Shown here piece after piece: positions 1 through 9,796 of a stretch of DNA of 64,000 nucleotides (position 1 is its first letter; each line of letters starts with the position of its first letter). A program made the position numbers and the translations under genes. The DNA is from Affinundibacterium baiyunense. GTDB taxonomy: Bacteria > Pseudomonadota > Gammaproteobacteria > Burkholderiales > Burkholderiaceae_D. Where the stretch lies: NCBI RefSeq assembly GCF_018139645.1, contig NZ_JAGSPM010000001.1, positions 124,001 through 188,000 of the forward strand, in the 5' to 3' direction. The notes beneath the pieces were generated by a model that was not told where the DNA came from, made no database searches, and saw only the letters and a program-made list of their open reading frames with translations.

Positions 1-1322
1 ATGACAAACGCGCATTGGTATTAACACTGTTGATGCCAATTTTGTTGGCTGCTTTCTTTGGTTACTTGACTGGTGGCAGCGGGAAAAAAGAAGCAGCAAA
101 AATTGACATCGCTTTAGTGCAGCTCGATACGCATGTGATTAGTCAAAAAATTGTTGACGGGCTAAAAGCAGACACTAGCTTGCAAATACAAGAGCTCAAA
201 TTAGATGAGGCACAAAATTTGGTCAGAAAAGGCAAGTTGGCCGTGGTGATTGTATTGCATCATGGATTCGGTGAGGCTGCTGGAAGAGCATTTTTTAATG
301 CAAAAGAAAAACCAGATTTGCCGCTGTACTATGATCCGTCGCAGACGACTGTTCTAACGATGATTAAAGGGATTCTAACGCAGCATGTGATGCAAAGCGT
401 CAGTGCGGAAATGTTTTCAGGCAAGACCGGTACAGCGATGGTTCAACAAAGTATTGCCGAACTAGATGCTGCGTCAAATCAAAATAAAGATCAAGCGAGT
501 CAAGGAGATCAAATCGAATTGAGGAATTTCTTGCAGGAGCTAAAAAAATTCCAGCAGCATCAACAAAAGACGAACGATGCAAGTGCGCAGAATTTAAGCG
601 CCGATGGGTTAAGTGCTAGTGCCTCAAGCGAATCCGCCGAAAAGGCTTCAGGTCTAAGCATGCCTTTTAAAACAAGCGAGCGTGCGTTGACAGCGAAAAC
701 AGGTGAAGCAAGTAACTACAATGGATATGCTCATTCCTTTGCAGGTATGACTGTGCAATTTATATTGTTTCTTGCAATTGATGCGGGAATTGGGATTCTT
801 TTAGCGCGTAAGCAAGGCTTATGGAATCGCCTATTGGCTGCACCAATCGGGATCAAGACCGTGATTATCGCTCGCGCTTTTTCTTGTGCATTGATCGCTT
901 TTTTTATTAGTTGTGTATTGTGTCTGGTTGCTGTGTTGGTATTTCAAGTTGAGATTTTGGGAAGTGTGCTCGGCTTAGTCGGTATTGCTATCTGCTTTTC
1001 TCTGATGACCGCGACCTTCGGTCTGCTGATTGCAGCCTTCGGTAAGACACCAGAAGCAGCGCGTGGTATTTCGACCTTTGCGACTTTGATCTTGGTGATG
1101 TTGGGTGGAGCTTGGATGCCATCGTTTTTGTTTCCTCAATGGCTGCAGAATTTGACGGTATTTATTCCTACTCGTTGGGCAGTCGATGGATTTGATGCAA
1201 TGACGTGGCGAGGCTTGGGAATTGACGCTGCGTTGTTACCGATGGGCGTCTTGCTTGGATTCGCATTGCTATTTGGGGGACTCGCGCTATGGCGGTTTGG
1301 TCGCGAACAATATGCAAGATAG
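1..1322 (+). CDS. ABC-2 type exporter permease, 5' partial
   Basis: Membrane permease subunit of an ABC exporter (ABC-2 family, YhhJ/YbhR-like). The reading frame is open to the first base of the window and reads DKRAL just before the first in-frame TTG at 15, so the gene starts upstream and the TTG is not its start. A first hydrophobic segment (about residues 1-20 of the visible part) is followed by a long soluble region (about 25-240) rich in Q, S, A and K that should lie in the periplasm. About five hydrophobic segments then run to the C-terminus (about 245-430). This layout is typical of ABC-2 permeases that pair with membrane-fusion and ATPase subunits, presumably encoded upstream. The substrate cannot be read from the sequence. 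Confidence 0.85.
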   Translation, partial: DKRALVLTLLMPILLAAFFGYLTGGSGKKEAAKIDIALVQLDTHVISQKIVDGLKADTSLQIQELKLDEAQNLVRKGKLAVVIVLHHGFGEAAGRAFFNAKEKPDLPLYYDPSQTTVLTMIKGILTQHVMQSVSAEMFSGKTGTAMVQQSIAELDAASNQNKDQASQGDQIELRNFLQELKKFQQHQQKTNDASAQNLSADGLSASASSESAEKASGLSMPFKTSERALTAKTGEASNYNGYAHSFAGMTVQFILFLAIDAGIGILLARKQGLWNRLLAAPIGIKTVIIARAFSCALIAFFISCVLCLVAVLVFQVEILGSVLGLVGIAICFSLMTATFGLLIAAFGKTPEAARGISTFATLILVMLGGAWMPSFLFPQWLQNLTVFIPTRWAVDGFDAMTWRGLGIDAALLPMGVLLGFALLFGGLALWRFGREQYAR

Positions 1323-1489
1323 CTGCACGAAGTCGATCATACGGCTTAACCCAAAGTTGAATTCGTATCGAAACGTAACAGAACAGGCTTACTTGTTTCA
1401 ATCGCATACAAAACAGCTAGTTTAAAATAATTTATGTACAGGAATTAAAAATATAATGTCGAGACTTTTTCATCAATACTGTGTAGACA

Positions 1490-3841
1490 ATGAATCATCT
1501 GCCATCTTCAAGAACGACTATCGCTTTGGCGATTGCTAGCCTGTGTACTTTCGGCCAAATTTCCATTGCTTTTGCACAGCAGGAACAAACCGAATCGGAA
1601 AAGTTAGAAGCCGCGAAGAAAAAATCAGAAGAAGCGACCGCACCTAAATCAGTAGTAGAGAGCCGTCGACGTGCTATGCAGAACAACACCGTCAACACGA
1701 AGCTAGAGAAAAATGATGGCAAGGAAACGCAGAACGTAAATCAATTACAAAAAGTAACAGTGAATGGAAACAAACAATCGGATCTTGATTTACGTCGCAA
1801 TTCGATCGCGGGAAAAATTGTCGTCGGTCGCGAGGAATTAGATCGAGACGGCGACTTTACTGTTGGTGAAATCCTTAAACGTTTGCCCGGCGTAACTACC
1901 GGAGGTCGACCAGGTCGCGGAGGTGATGTGCGCATGCGTGGTATGGGTGGCGGCTATACACAAATTCTGGTTAATGGTGAACGTCCTCCGCGCGGTTTTT
2001 CGATGGAATCTTTATCGCCTGATCAAGTAGAACGAATCGAAGTGATGCGTGGACCTGTTGCCGAGTTTAGTACACAAGCGATTGCGGGCACTATTAATAT
2101 TATTTTGCGAGAAGAATTTCATCCTAAAGACATTGATGTGAAATTGGCGCTGGGATTGGAGCAAGGTAGAGTCGCTCCAAATTTATCAGTGACCTATCCT
2201 GGTCAAATAGGCGATTTCAATTATGTATTTAGTGGCTCTGTATTTCGTAATGGTCAACGCGATTATTCAAATGCGTTGCGAGTAGAGCAGAGTGATGACG
2301 GCATAATCCAATTAGTACAAGATCAAATTGATCAGACCAAGCGGCAATCAACTGGCATTCACTTAACACCAAGGTTAAGTTATAAATTGGAGAATGGTGA
2401 TAATCTGACGGTGCAGCCGTTCTTGATGAGTTCGCGCTCACAGTCGAATAGCCATTCGCAAATTTCCCAAACCCCTGAACTACTTGATCCGATTACGCTA
2501 AGGGCACCCGTGGCGTTGGCAAATTCCCAGAGTCATTCTGATTCCACTATGATGCGATTGAATGCGAATTATCAACATCGATTTGAGGATACTTCTAAAC
2601 TGACATTGCGTGCTGGCGTCAGCAGTGGTCGTGCCGATAGCGACAGTTTGCGTACGCAGTTTGCAAAGAACGGAGAGCAACTCAATTTAATTAGCGATGT
2701 TAATAATACGCGCGACACGGGATTGAGCTTCGGCGGAAAATATACAACGCCCATCGGTGATAAACAGAACCTAGCTGCTGGTTGGGATATGGAGCGTAGT
2801 CAACGTGAGCAGAAGCGAGTTTCACTCGATAACGGTAAGCCGCAATTTACCGAGTCTGGCGACAATTTAGAGGCCTCAACTAGACGCTTAGCAGCTTACA
2901 TACAAACCGAAATTGACTTGAGCACTCAGTGGTCAGGTTATGCTGGCATCCGTTGGGAAGGAATACAAACACATAGTAGTAAAGCCAACTATGTAGTCGA
3001 CAATTCGACTAGCGTGATTAGTCCTATCGTGCATGCTGTTTATCGCATCCCTGACTTTGGTAAAGATCAAATTCGTATGAGTTTGACGAATAGCTATCGT
3101 GCACCGGCCTTGAATGATGTGATAGCGGTTCCCGCAATTTCTCCTTTGAATGGCCCAACTCGTCCTGATCGCAGTGGTAACCCAGACCTGAAACCTGAAC
3201 TATCCCGTGGTATCGATATCGCTTACGAGCACTATTTAAAATCAGCGGGAATCATGAGCGTTAATTTGTTTGTGAAAGAAATTGATGATCTGATTCGACG
3301 TCGTACCGAGTTAGTTAAAACAGGCAATGATTATCGCTGGTTAAATTCACCAATTAATATTGGTCGCGCAATTGCTAAGGGAGTTGAGCTAGAAGCAAAA
3401 TTTCAGCTGCAAGAATTCTTTCCTCAAGTCCCAGCGATCGATGTCAGAACAAACTACAGCCGATTTTGGTCTAGTGTTGACGACGTCAAAGGTCCCAATA
3501 ATCGCCTAGATCAACAGCCAAGTCAGACTGCGAATTTCGGTTTGGATTATCGCGTAAGTGGATTGCCACTAACTCTGGGCGGAAACTGGAACTGGACACC
3601 TGCTTATGTGAATCAGATCAGTGACACCCAGTTATTGAGTATTGGTATCAAACGCCAAGTTGATGTGTATGCGCTTTGGAAATTCTCACCCAATTTTAAA
3701 ATACGTTTGGCAGCCAATAACTTACAGGCAAACGATTATCTGAGTGGAAATAGTCTGACGATCAATAACGTTAATTATTTGCAGAACAATCGATCTCGCA
3801 CTTTTACGGTATTTAATTTAAGGCTGGAGTTGAAGATTTGA
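1490..3841 (+). CDS. TonB-dependent outer-membrane receptor
   Basis: Outer-membrane active transporter for a ligand such as a siderophore, haem or another large nutrient; which one is not evident. Residues 1-29 form a signal peptide ending AFA. A charged linker follows, then a TonB-box-like stretch KVTVNG near residue 89. The plug domain spans about 105-210 and includes LKRLPGV, RIEVMRGP and GTINI motifs. The rest is beta-barrel, ending in LRLELKI rather than the usual terminal aromatic residue. The length of 783 aa is normal. ATG 1490 is the first possible start because an in-frame stop lies at 1484; no strong ribosome site is visible. I saw no clear Fur box upstream. It lies 167 bp after the exporter gene and converges with the diguanylate cyclase gene. 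Confidence 0.9.
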   Translation: MNHLPSSRTTIALAIASLCTFGQISIAFAQQEQTESEKLEAAKKKSEEATAPKSVVESRRRAMQNNTVNTKLEKNDGKETQNVNQLQKVTVNGNKQSDLDLRRNSIAGKIVVGREELDRDGDFTVGEILKRLPGVTTGGRPGRGGDVRMRGMGGGYTQILVNGERPPRGFSMESLSPDQVERIEVMRGPVAEFSTQAIAGTINIILREEFHPKDIDVKLALGLEQGRVAPNLSVTYPGQIGDFNYVFSGSVFRNGQRDYSNALRVEQSDDGIIQLVQDQIDQTKRQSTGIHLTPRLSYKLENGDNLTVQPFLMSSRSQSNSHSQISQTPELLDPITLRAPVALANSQSHSDSTMMRLNANYQHRFEDTSKLTLRAGVSSGRADSDSLRTQFAKNGEQLNLISDVNNTRDTGLSFGGKYTTPIGDKQNLAAGWDMERSQREQKRVSLDNGKPQFTESGDNLEASTRRLAAYIQTEIDLSTQWSGYAGIRWEGIQTHSSKANYVVDNSTSVISPIVHAVYRIPDFGKDQIRMSLTNSYRAPALNDVIAVPAISPLNGPTRPDRSGNPDLKPELSRGIDIAYEHYLKSAGIMSVNLFVKEIDDLIRRRTELVKTGNDYRWLNSPINIGRAIAKGVELEAKFQLQEFFPQVPAIDVRTNYSRFWSSVDDVKGPNNRLDQQPSQTANFGLDYRVSGLPLTLGGNWNWTPAYVNQISDTQLLSIGIKRQVDVYALWKFSPNFKIRLAANNLQANDYLSGNSLTINNVNYLQNNRSRTFTVFNLRLELKI

Positions 3842-3885
3842 AGATTCGTTTCAAAGTGAAAGTCTTTTCGACTTGTTATTCACGT

Positions 3886-6672
3886 TTAGCTTGCGTGGAT
3901 TGTGTCGTCTAGGTCATCTGTTTTATGCGACACAATATGAATCAGACCGGATTGCGCAGCTTGTTGCGGATGCCGCATGACGCGATTGTAAAAGTCATCA
4001 GCTTGCATTGCCTCAGTGTGAACGATACCGATGCAAGCGTTACGACCTGATTTTTTTACCATATATAATCCTTGGTCAGCAAAATTCACGACTTGCGCCC
4101 ACTTTACGAGATGAGGTTGATGCGGCATGAATGGGAAGCTCGCGTAACCGACTGAGCAGGTTCGAGAAATTTCGATTTCATCCAATAATTTAAAAGTCGT
4201 ATCAGCAACAACTTGCCTTATGCGCTCGGCGACGATTGCAGCATCTTTGCGATTGCAAGTGCGAGCAACCACAAGAAACTCTTCGCCACCCCAACGCACT
4301 AAATAATCTGATTCGCGGAATACATTCTTTAAGCGGTCGCGCATTTGCATCAACACCATGTCGCCGCAGGCATGTCCATAGGTATCATTGACCGATTTAA
4401 AATGGTCTAGATCAACCATAAAAAACACCAGATCGCTATCAGCTGGATGATTTAAAAGTTCATTTGGACTACTGATTTGATCTTCATAAGCGCGAAGTGT
4501 ACGCGCCACATCGCTTTCGATATTTTGTAATAAAAAACGTCGATTACGTAATCCAGTTAATGGGTCGGTAATGCTAACTTCTTCTAATTGATTTTGCGTT
4601 TCACGTAAGGCAGTTAATGTCGCTTGTAATTGTTTGTAAGCAGATGCATTATCTAAGGCAATTGCGCCATAGGCAGCGAGTGTTCGTAAAATAGAACGTT
4701 CACGTTCTCCATAAACATGGGCTCTGGTTGATTGGATAGACATGACGCCTAGAAGTCGATCACCGATCATGAGCGGTGTGTAAAGCAGACTTAATGTTGC
4801 CACAGTACCCGGAATAATAAAACGACCTGTAGCACCTGGTTCTCGCTCTAATATAATTTCTTGTCGTTCGCGTGCGCAACGTGCGAACGAGGATATGGGA
4901 TGGTCTAAAGCAGTTTCAAAACTCGGAATAGGTACACCATTTTCAATTCCAAAAACGAATCGCAGTGTATTGCCATCTGGTTCGAGTAGCGATATGCCGA
5001 AACTCGTGGCATCAAGTAAGTCGTTGACATGTCGATGCAGTGCCTCAAATACGGATTCAACATTGAGATTTGCGGTCAATTCTCTGCCAATCAAACCTAA
5101 GGTCTCCAGTGTGTTACTGGCTTCTTGAAGGCTGGCAGCACGTTCAGCTTCACTTGCGGCAATCTTACGATGATATTCTGCATCGGCGCGATGACGCGTA
5201 TTTTCATAACGCACTTGCATCGCGATCGCACGATTGTGTGCCTCATGTAAGCGATGATTTTCTTTTGCTTTGGCAGCGAGCTTTGAATAATGAAATGCTG
5301 ATTCAAAATCAGAGATGCTTGCATAAGTGTCTGAGATGCTGTCCAGTAAATCTGCAGGAATGCAGATGCCTTTGATCGACTGACACAAGCTTAATGCTTC
5401 AAGTTGATAATGCAAGCTTAGATTGGCTGCAGGAACTTCCATCCGCAGAGCATTTCCATCAAAATCAGGATGTTTTCGTGCCAATTCGGCATATACCCGT
5501 AAGCACTTTATCTGCTCGTCGATATTTTGATGCTCACGTGCGATGTGTAAAGCATGACGAATTTTTTCATGTGCTTCGTTAGGTAAATTTAGTCGACAAT
5601 ATGCGATTGCTTGCCCACGCCAACAGTCTGACAAAAATATTGCTTCGTTATGCGCTTCTATCCGTTCGGCTGCTTGTTCAAAATACTGTAGCGCCTGGTT
5701 TGGCAATCCAGTATCTAATGAAAGATCGCCTAAATAAGCCAAGGTGTGTGCATAGGTGCGAGAACTAGAGATTTTGGCTTGCGACTCTAAAGACTCTATT
5801 AGCTTGTCTTTTGCTTCTTCGAAACGCCCAAGTAAGCGCAGCGCATTTCCGGTTTGTAGCAAGGCAATGGCTACTGAGCTTGGCCATTGATTATGGCGAG
5901 CAAATTTTAAAGCAATTTCATCCCATTCTAAGGCTGCATTCATATCACCTAGAGTGGCAAACGAGTCGCCAGCATTCGTCGCTGCCAAAATCGCTTGGCG
6001 AATCTGTCCAGTCTCAAGTGCTGCGCTATGCGCTTGTATATGTAAGCGACATGATTCACCCATTTCGCCGATTTTATTGGCGATGATAGCGCGCGCGCTA
6101 GCTAGCCATGCAAGCACTGCGGGATGATAATTATGCTCGGGTTGAAAATGGTTCAGTAGTTCGGTATTTGTATTTTGTGGATCTCTGATGGCGCTATTGT
6201 GCAATTGGCGCGCGAATGCGATTTGCACACGTAATGGATCGCCGGCCCGCTCATAATGTTCTTTTGCTGCTTGCAAACATCGGTCGCGCTGCAAAATATC
6301 GCCTAAGTCTCGATATATAGAACAAAATAAAAAATAGCTGTCGCCAAGTGCGGATTGATCGCCATTTTCTTCAAACAAGTGAAATGCTTGATTGGCTTCG
6401 CGTCTTGCTTGTTCTAAATCACCAAAAAGCCAGTGAATTTCTGCTCGTATCAAGGCTAGATGAGCTTTGATTGTACTGGATTCTTTTTCACTTAATGCGT
6501 GATCGTCCGACAGCAGTACAGCTTCATTTACCAGCAATAGTGCGCGTTGACAATCACGTTGCCGTAAATGCCAAGCGAGAGGGACTAAAACGTTCAAGCG
6601 AGCCAGTGTATCTTCAGACAAAAGCGCAGCTTCTAGTCTGGCGATCTCTGTGTCTGGTACGTACAAATCCAT
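3886..6672 (-). CDS. TPR-GAF-GGDEF diguanylate cyclase
   Basis: Predicted cytoplasmic enzyme that makes cyclic di-GMP from two GTP. Domain order in the 928 aa protein: helical TPR-like repeats over about residues 1-470, a short coiled-coil (about 480-520), a GAF domain (about 525-690) and a GGDEF domain (about 700-860). The catalytic motif is GGEEF at 795-799. An inhibitory I-site RxxD (RESD, 786-789) sits exactly five residues before it, so product inhibition is expected. The DPLTG motif that opens the domain is present near residue 703. No transmembrane segment or signal peptide is visible, so input should come from intracellular ligands or protein partners. A tail of about 50 residues follows the GGDEF fold. 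The signal sensed is unknown. Confidence 0.92.
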   Translation of the reverse strand: MDLYVPDTEIARLEAALLSEDTLARLNVLVPLAWHLRQRDCQRALLLVNEAVLLSDDHALSEKESSTIKAHLALIRAEIHWLFGDLEQARREANQAFHLFEENGDQSALGDSYFLFCSIYRDLGDILQRDRCLQAAKEHYERAGDPLRVQIAFARQLHNSAIRDPQNTNTELLNHFQPEHNYHPAVLAWLASARAIIANKIGEMGESCRLHIQAHSAALETGQIRQAILAATNAGDSFATLGDMNAALEWDEIALKFARHNQWPSSVAIALLQTGNALRLLGRFEEAKDKLIESLESQAKISSSRTYAHTLAYLGDLSLDTGLPNQALQYFEQAAERIEAHNEAIFLSDCWRGQAIAYCRLNLPNEAHEKIRHALHIAREHQNIDEQIKCLRVYAELARKHPDFDGNALRMEVPAANLSLHYQLEALSLCQSIKGICIPADLLDSISDTYASISDFESAFHYSKLAAKAKENHRLHEAHNRAIAMQVRYENTRHRADAEYHRKIAASEAERAASLQEASNTLETLGLIGRELTANLNVESVFEALHRHVNDLLDATSFGISLLEPDGNTLRFVFGIENGVPIPSFETALDHPISSFARCARERQEIILEREPGATGRFIIPGTVATLSLLYTPLMIGDRLLGVMSIQSTRAHVYGERERSILRTLAAYGAIALDNASAYKQLQATLTALRETQNQLEEVSITDPLTGLRNRRFLLQNIESDVARTLRAYEDQISSPNELLNHPADSDLVFFMVDLDHFKSVNDTYGHACGDMVLMQMRDRLKNVFRESDYLVRWGGEEFLVVARTCNRKDAAIVAERIRQVVADTTFKLLDEIEISRTCSVGYASFPFMPHQPHLVKWAQVVNFADQGLYMVKKSGRNACIGIVHTEAMQADDFYNRVMRHPQQAAQSGLIHIVSHKTDDLDDTIHAS

Positions 6673-6867
6673 TTCTGCCTTAGGTGATTGTTCGATGTTT
6701 TAGTCGATGACGAAAATATAGCGTCGTCGAATTTAACATAAAGGCGCATCGCTTGAAATACGCCATTTTGCTCAATCTAACAGTGTTTTACGATTGCTCT
6801 AAATTCTGATTGAATTGTAGTGAACTAAAGATAACTGTTTAATTTATATTTTTATGAATAATATTAA

Positions 6868-8652
6868 TCAGAACAGGGCAGACGTCACTTTCAGAACTTC
6901 ATCAATGGTTGTTACGCCATCGATAATTTTGTGTGCTCCGGCAATCCGTAAAGGCTTCATATCATCTTGAATAGCCTGATTTCTGAGTGCGTGAATGTCA
7001 GAATCTTGTTGTATTAATTTACTGAAGGTCTGTGTCACGGTTAATAATTCATATAAACCGGTACGGCCTTTGTAACCTGTTTGACGGCACTCCAAACAGC
7101 CAACGGGACGGTACACCGTCTTAGGTTTTTCAATAGGCCAGTCCTCAACGGTGGCAGACCAGACAGGATCTGGGATTTCTCCATCACTGGTTTTGCAATG
7201 TGGGCACAAAGTTCTTACTAAGCGTTGCGCCAGAATGCCAATGATGGTTGCTTCGAGTAGATAATAGGGAACACCCAATTGAAGCAAACGCATAATGGCA
7301 GAAGGCGCATCGTTGGTGTGTAAGGTGGAAAGAACCAGGTGGCCAGTGAGCGCAGCTTGAATTGCCATTTCTGCCGTCGCTAAGTCACGAATCTCACCGA
7401 CCATAATGATGTCAGGATCTTGACGCATCAATGCGCGAATCCCATCGGCAAAAGATAAATCAATATTGGATTGCACTTGCATTTGATTAAATGATGCCTC
7501 CACCATTTCAATCGGATCTTCTACCGTACACACGTTGACATCGGAAGTGGCTAGCGCCTTTAAGGTTGTGTATAGCGTAGTCGTCTTGCCTGATCCCGTT
7601 GGTCCTGTCACCAGAATAATCCCATGCGGTTTTTTTGTGAGTTCATCCCAACGAATCGCATCATTGGTAGGAAAGCCTAATTCAGGCAAAGTTTTTACCA
7701 CGACTTCTGGATCGAAAATACGCATCACCAATTTTTCGCCAAACGCGGTTGGTAAGGTTGATAAACGTAATTCAACTTCTTGCCCGTCTGAGGTTCTCGT
7801 TTTTACTCGTCCATCTTGCGGCCGACGTTTTTCAATCACGTCCATACGACCAAGTAATTTGATCCTCGCGGTCATTGCGATCATGACGACAGCTGGAACT
7901 TGATACACTTGATGTAATACGCCATCAATACGAAACCGAATTGCTGCCATGTCGCGCTTCGGTTCCAAGTGAATATCCGAGGCTCTTTGTTCGAAAGCAA
8001 ACTGCCATAGCCAATCAACGATATTGATGATGTGCTGATCATTTGCGTCAACTTGTTTATTGGATTTGCCAAGCTCGACTAGTTGTTCGAAATTATTTCT
8101 GAGTGCAACGTCATTCCCATTCGATTTGCGCGCATCCTTGATTGATTTCGCTAAGGAAAAAAATTGTGCTGTGTATTGAGCAACATCGAGTGGATTGGCT
8201 AGAACTAATTTAATTTCTTTCTTTGTCAGTCTCGAGATTTCGTCAAACCAAGCAGCATTGTTGTATGGATCGGTTGTCGCAATGATGACGCTGTCATTGG
8301 TCGCATCCACAGGCAAAATATGAAATCGTGTGGCGTAGGTGGACGACATCACATCAGAAACTTTTGTAAAGTCGATTTTGAGCGGATCAATGCGATAAAA
8401 GGGAATGCCAGCTTTGCGAGCAGCCCATTCAGTCAGCCAATCGAGCGTCAGTAATTGTTGCGGGCGTAGTGCTGAATACAATTTTGACTGAGCAATCGCG
8501 GTAAAAGGATGCATGCTCTCCGGACCGTTTTTGTGTATTCCTCGCGCGTGATTAAATGCGGCTTTGGCGTCTTCTTTTTTTACGATGCCATCTTCTATCA
8601 GCCACGTAAAAATTTGCTGCATACTTAAACTTTTAATTGGTCCGCTATTCAT
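6868..8652 (-). CDS. GspE/PilB-family secretion ATPase, orphan
   Basis: Hexameric AAA-like ATPase of the type II secretion / type IV pilus assembly family. Residues about 1-150 resemble the MshEN/GspE N-terminal domain. The ATPase core has Walker A GPTGSGKTT at 350-358, a Walker B region at about 413-420 (PDIIMVGE) and a histidine box STLHTND near 442-448. Four cysteines (C483, C486, C519, C522) form the zinc-binding CxxC pair typical of GspE and PilB. The length of 594 aa is usual. No gsp or pil structural genes flank it; its neighbours are a methyltransferase gene upstream and the diguanylate cyclase gene downstream. Whether it drives secretion, pilus extension or another machine cannot be told from this window. 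Confidence 0.88.
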   Translation of the reverse strand: MNSGPIKSLSMQQIFTWLIEDGIVKKEDAKAAFNHARGIHKNGPESMHPFTAIAQSKLYSALRPQQLLTLDWLTEWAARKAGIPFYRIDPLKIDFTKVSDVMSSTYATRFHILPVDATNDSVIIATTDPYNNAAWFDEISRLTKKEIKLVLANPLDVAQYTAQFFSLAKSIKDARKSNGNDVALRNNFEQLVELGKSNKQVDANDQHIINIVDWLWQFAFEQRASDIHLEPKRDMAAIRFRIDGVLHQVYQVPAVVMIAMTARIKLLGRMDVIEKRRPQDGRVKTRTSDGQEVELRLSTLPTAFGEKLVMRIFDPEVVVKTLPELGFPTNDAIRWDELTKKPHGIILVTGPTGSGKTTTLYTTLKALATSDVNVCTVEDPIEMVEASFNQMQVQSNIDLSFADGIRALMRQDPDIIMVGEIRDLATAEMAIQAALTGHLVLSTLHTNDAPSAIMRLLQLGVPYYLLEATIIGILAQRLVRTLCPHCKTSDGEIPDPVWSATVEDWPIEKPKTVYRPVGCLECRQTGYKGRTGLYELLTVTQTFSKLIQQDSDIHALRNQAIQDDMKPLRIAGAHKIIDGVTTIDEVLKVTSALF

Positions 8653-8711
8653 GTTGTTCGCTTCAATTTATTGGCTAATGGAGAGTGAAACTTGATTGAT
8701 GTTAGTTTGAT

Positions 8712-9515
8712 TTATTTTTGCGTTTTCGCCAATCCATCAACCCATTGTTTTGCTGGAAGTTTGCAAGATTCGTGAATTTGTTGTGCTCTTTGGTACAAAA
8801 TTTCAAGATCTAATTTTAAACGAGGCTTGAACGCGACCGCGACCACATTGCCTTCGTGGACTTCTGGTAGGCATAAGACAGTACCAAATACATAGCGCAA
8901 GACTTTGATATTTTTAGCAAAGCTAGGATGGTCGCCGAATAAGTTCACAGTCAAGATACCATCCGCTTTTAAACAGTCAAAGCAAGCTTGATAAAATTCT
9001 GTGCTGTCGAGTACGGGACCGCGTGCTGTTGCGTCGTATAGATCGACCTGCAATGCATCAAACTGATTGTGATTGACTTCATCACAAACGAATTCGAATG
9101 CATCAAGTTCCTTGACTGATAAGCGTTCATCATTGGTAGGTAACTTAAACATGCTTTCGCAAATCATGATCACTGCTGGATTTAAATCGACCGCGGTTAC
9201 CTTTGCATTCGGAAACTGTCGATAGCAAAATTTAGTGAGCGCGCCTGTTCCTAGTCCTAACTGTAATATGTGTTGTGGCTCATCCTTAAACAACATCCAA
9301 CACATCATTTGTTGTGCGTACTCTAATTCAAGCCAATCTGGTTTGCGCAAACGCATTGCGCCTTGAACCCATTCAGTGCCAAAGTGAAGGTAACGCACTC
9401 CATCGTGTTCGGAAATAGTGACCGGAGCAAATTTAGGTTTACGTCTTTTTTCAGCTCCACTTGGGCCTGATCGATAATTTGATTCAGCTTCAATAGATTT
9501 TCGTTTGATCAGCAT
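8712..9515 (-). CDS. Spermidine-synthase-like methyltransferase-fold protein
   Basis: Class I Rossmann-fold protein of the spermidine synthase / spermine synthase superfamily. The nucleotide-binding glycine motif LQLGLGTGALTK lies near residue 92, and an acidic residue for ribose binding follows in TAVDLNP. A DALQVDLYDATARGP region matches the active-site loop of the superfamily. The N-terminus is basic and short, without the full beta-barrel of classic SpeE, and the protein is only 267 aa, so true putrescine aminopropyltransferase activity is doubtful. It precedes the gspE-like gene by 59 bp on the same strand, so the two could be co-transcribed. The substrate is unknown. Confidence 0.75.
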   Translation of the reverse strand: MLIKRKSIEAESNYRSGPSGAEKRRKPKFAPVTISEHDGVRYLHFGTEWVQGAMRLRKPDWLELEYAQQMMCWMLFKDEPQHILQLGLGTGALTKFCYRQFPNAKVTAVDLNPAVIMICESMFKLPTNDERLSVKELDAFEFVCDEVNHNQFDALQVDLYDATARGPVLDSTEFYQACFDCLKADGILTVNLFGDHPSFAKNIKVLRYVFGTVLCLPEVHEGNVVAVAFKPRLKLDLEILYQRAQQIHESCKLPAKQWVDGLAKTQK

Positions 9516-9618
9516 ATTGGGGATATAAGGTGAAATTGATTATCATTCAGTTGATGATTGCACAAGTGCTAGTCTAAATAAAATTTAAAATTGCACTTAG
9601 CTTATATAAAGATTCATT

Positions 9619-9708
9619 GTAAGCCCTTCGCCAGTATAAATGCTATTGGTCTATCACTAAGTGATGTGAGCTTACTCATGTTTAAACCTTCTCGCTGGAA
9701 GGCCTAAA
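9619..9708 (+). other. Dyad-rich leader upstream of the glycine-zipper lipoprotein
   Basis: The 281 bp between the divergent methyltransferase and lipoprotein genes hold no ORF I can support. A perfect 13 bp palindrome ATCACT-A-AGTGAT lies at 9653-9665. GTAAGC (9619-9624) can pair with GCTTAC (9670-9675), and CCTTC-N6-GAAGG (9687-9702) forms a local hairpin flanked by TTTA/TAAA. The region may be an operator or a structured leader; no folding was computed. Confidence 0.3.
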
Positions 9709-9796
9709 ATGTCAACTAAATGTTAAATTTGACGTTATAGTGAAACAGGTCTAGGAAATTTCTGATGCTTATCGAATTTGTTAAAAGGAGTCTATC

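Noticed and set aside
15-17. TTG as start of the first gene
   Set aside because: The frame is open to base 1 and the residues before TTG (DKRAL) fit the permease family, so the gene is truncated by the window edge.
7535-7903. 122-codon ORF antisense to the gspE-like gene
   Set aside because: Shadow of a conserved ATPase core; no independent coding evidence.
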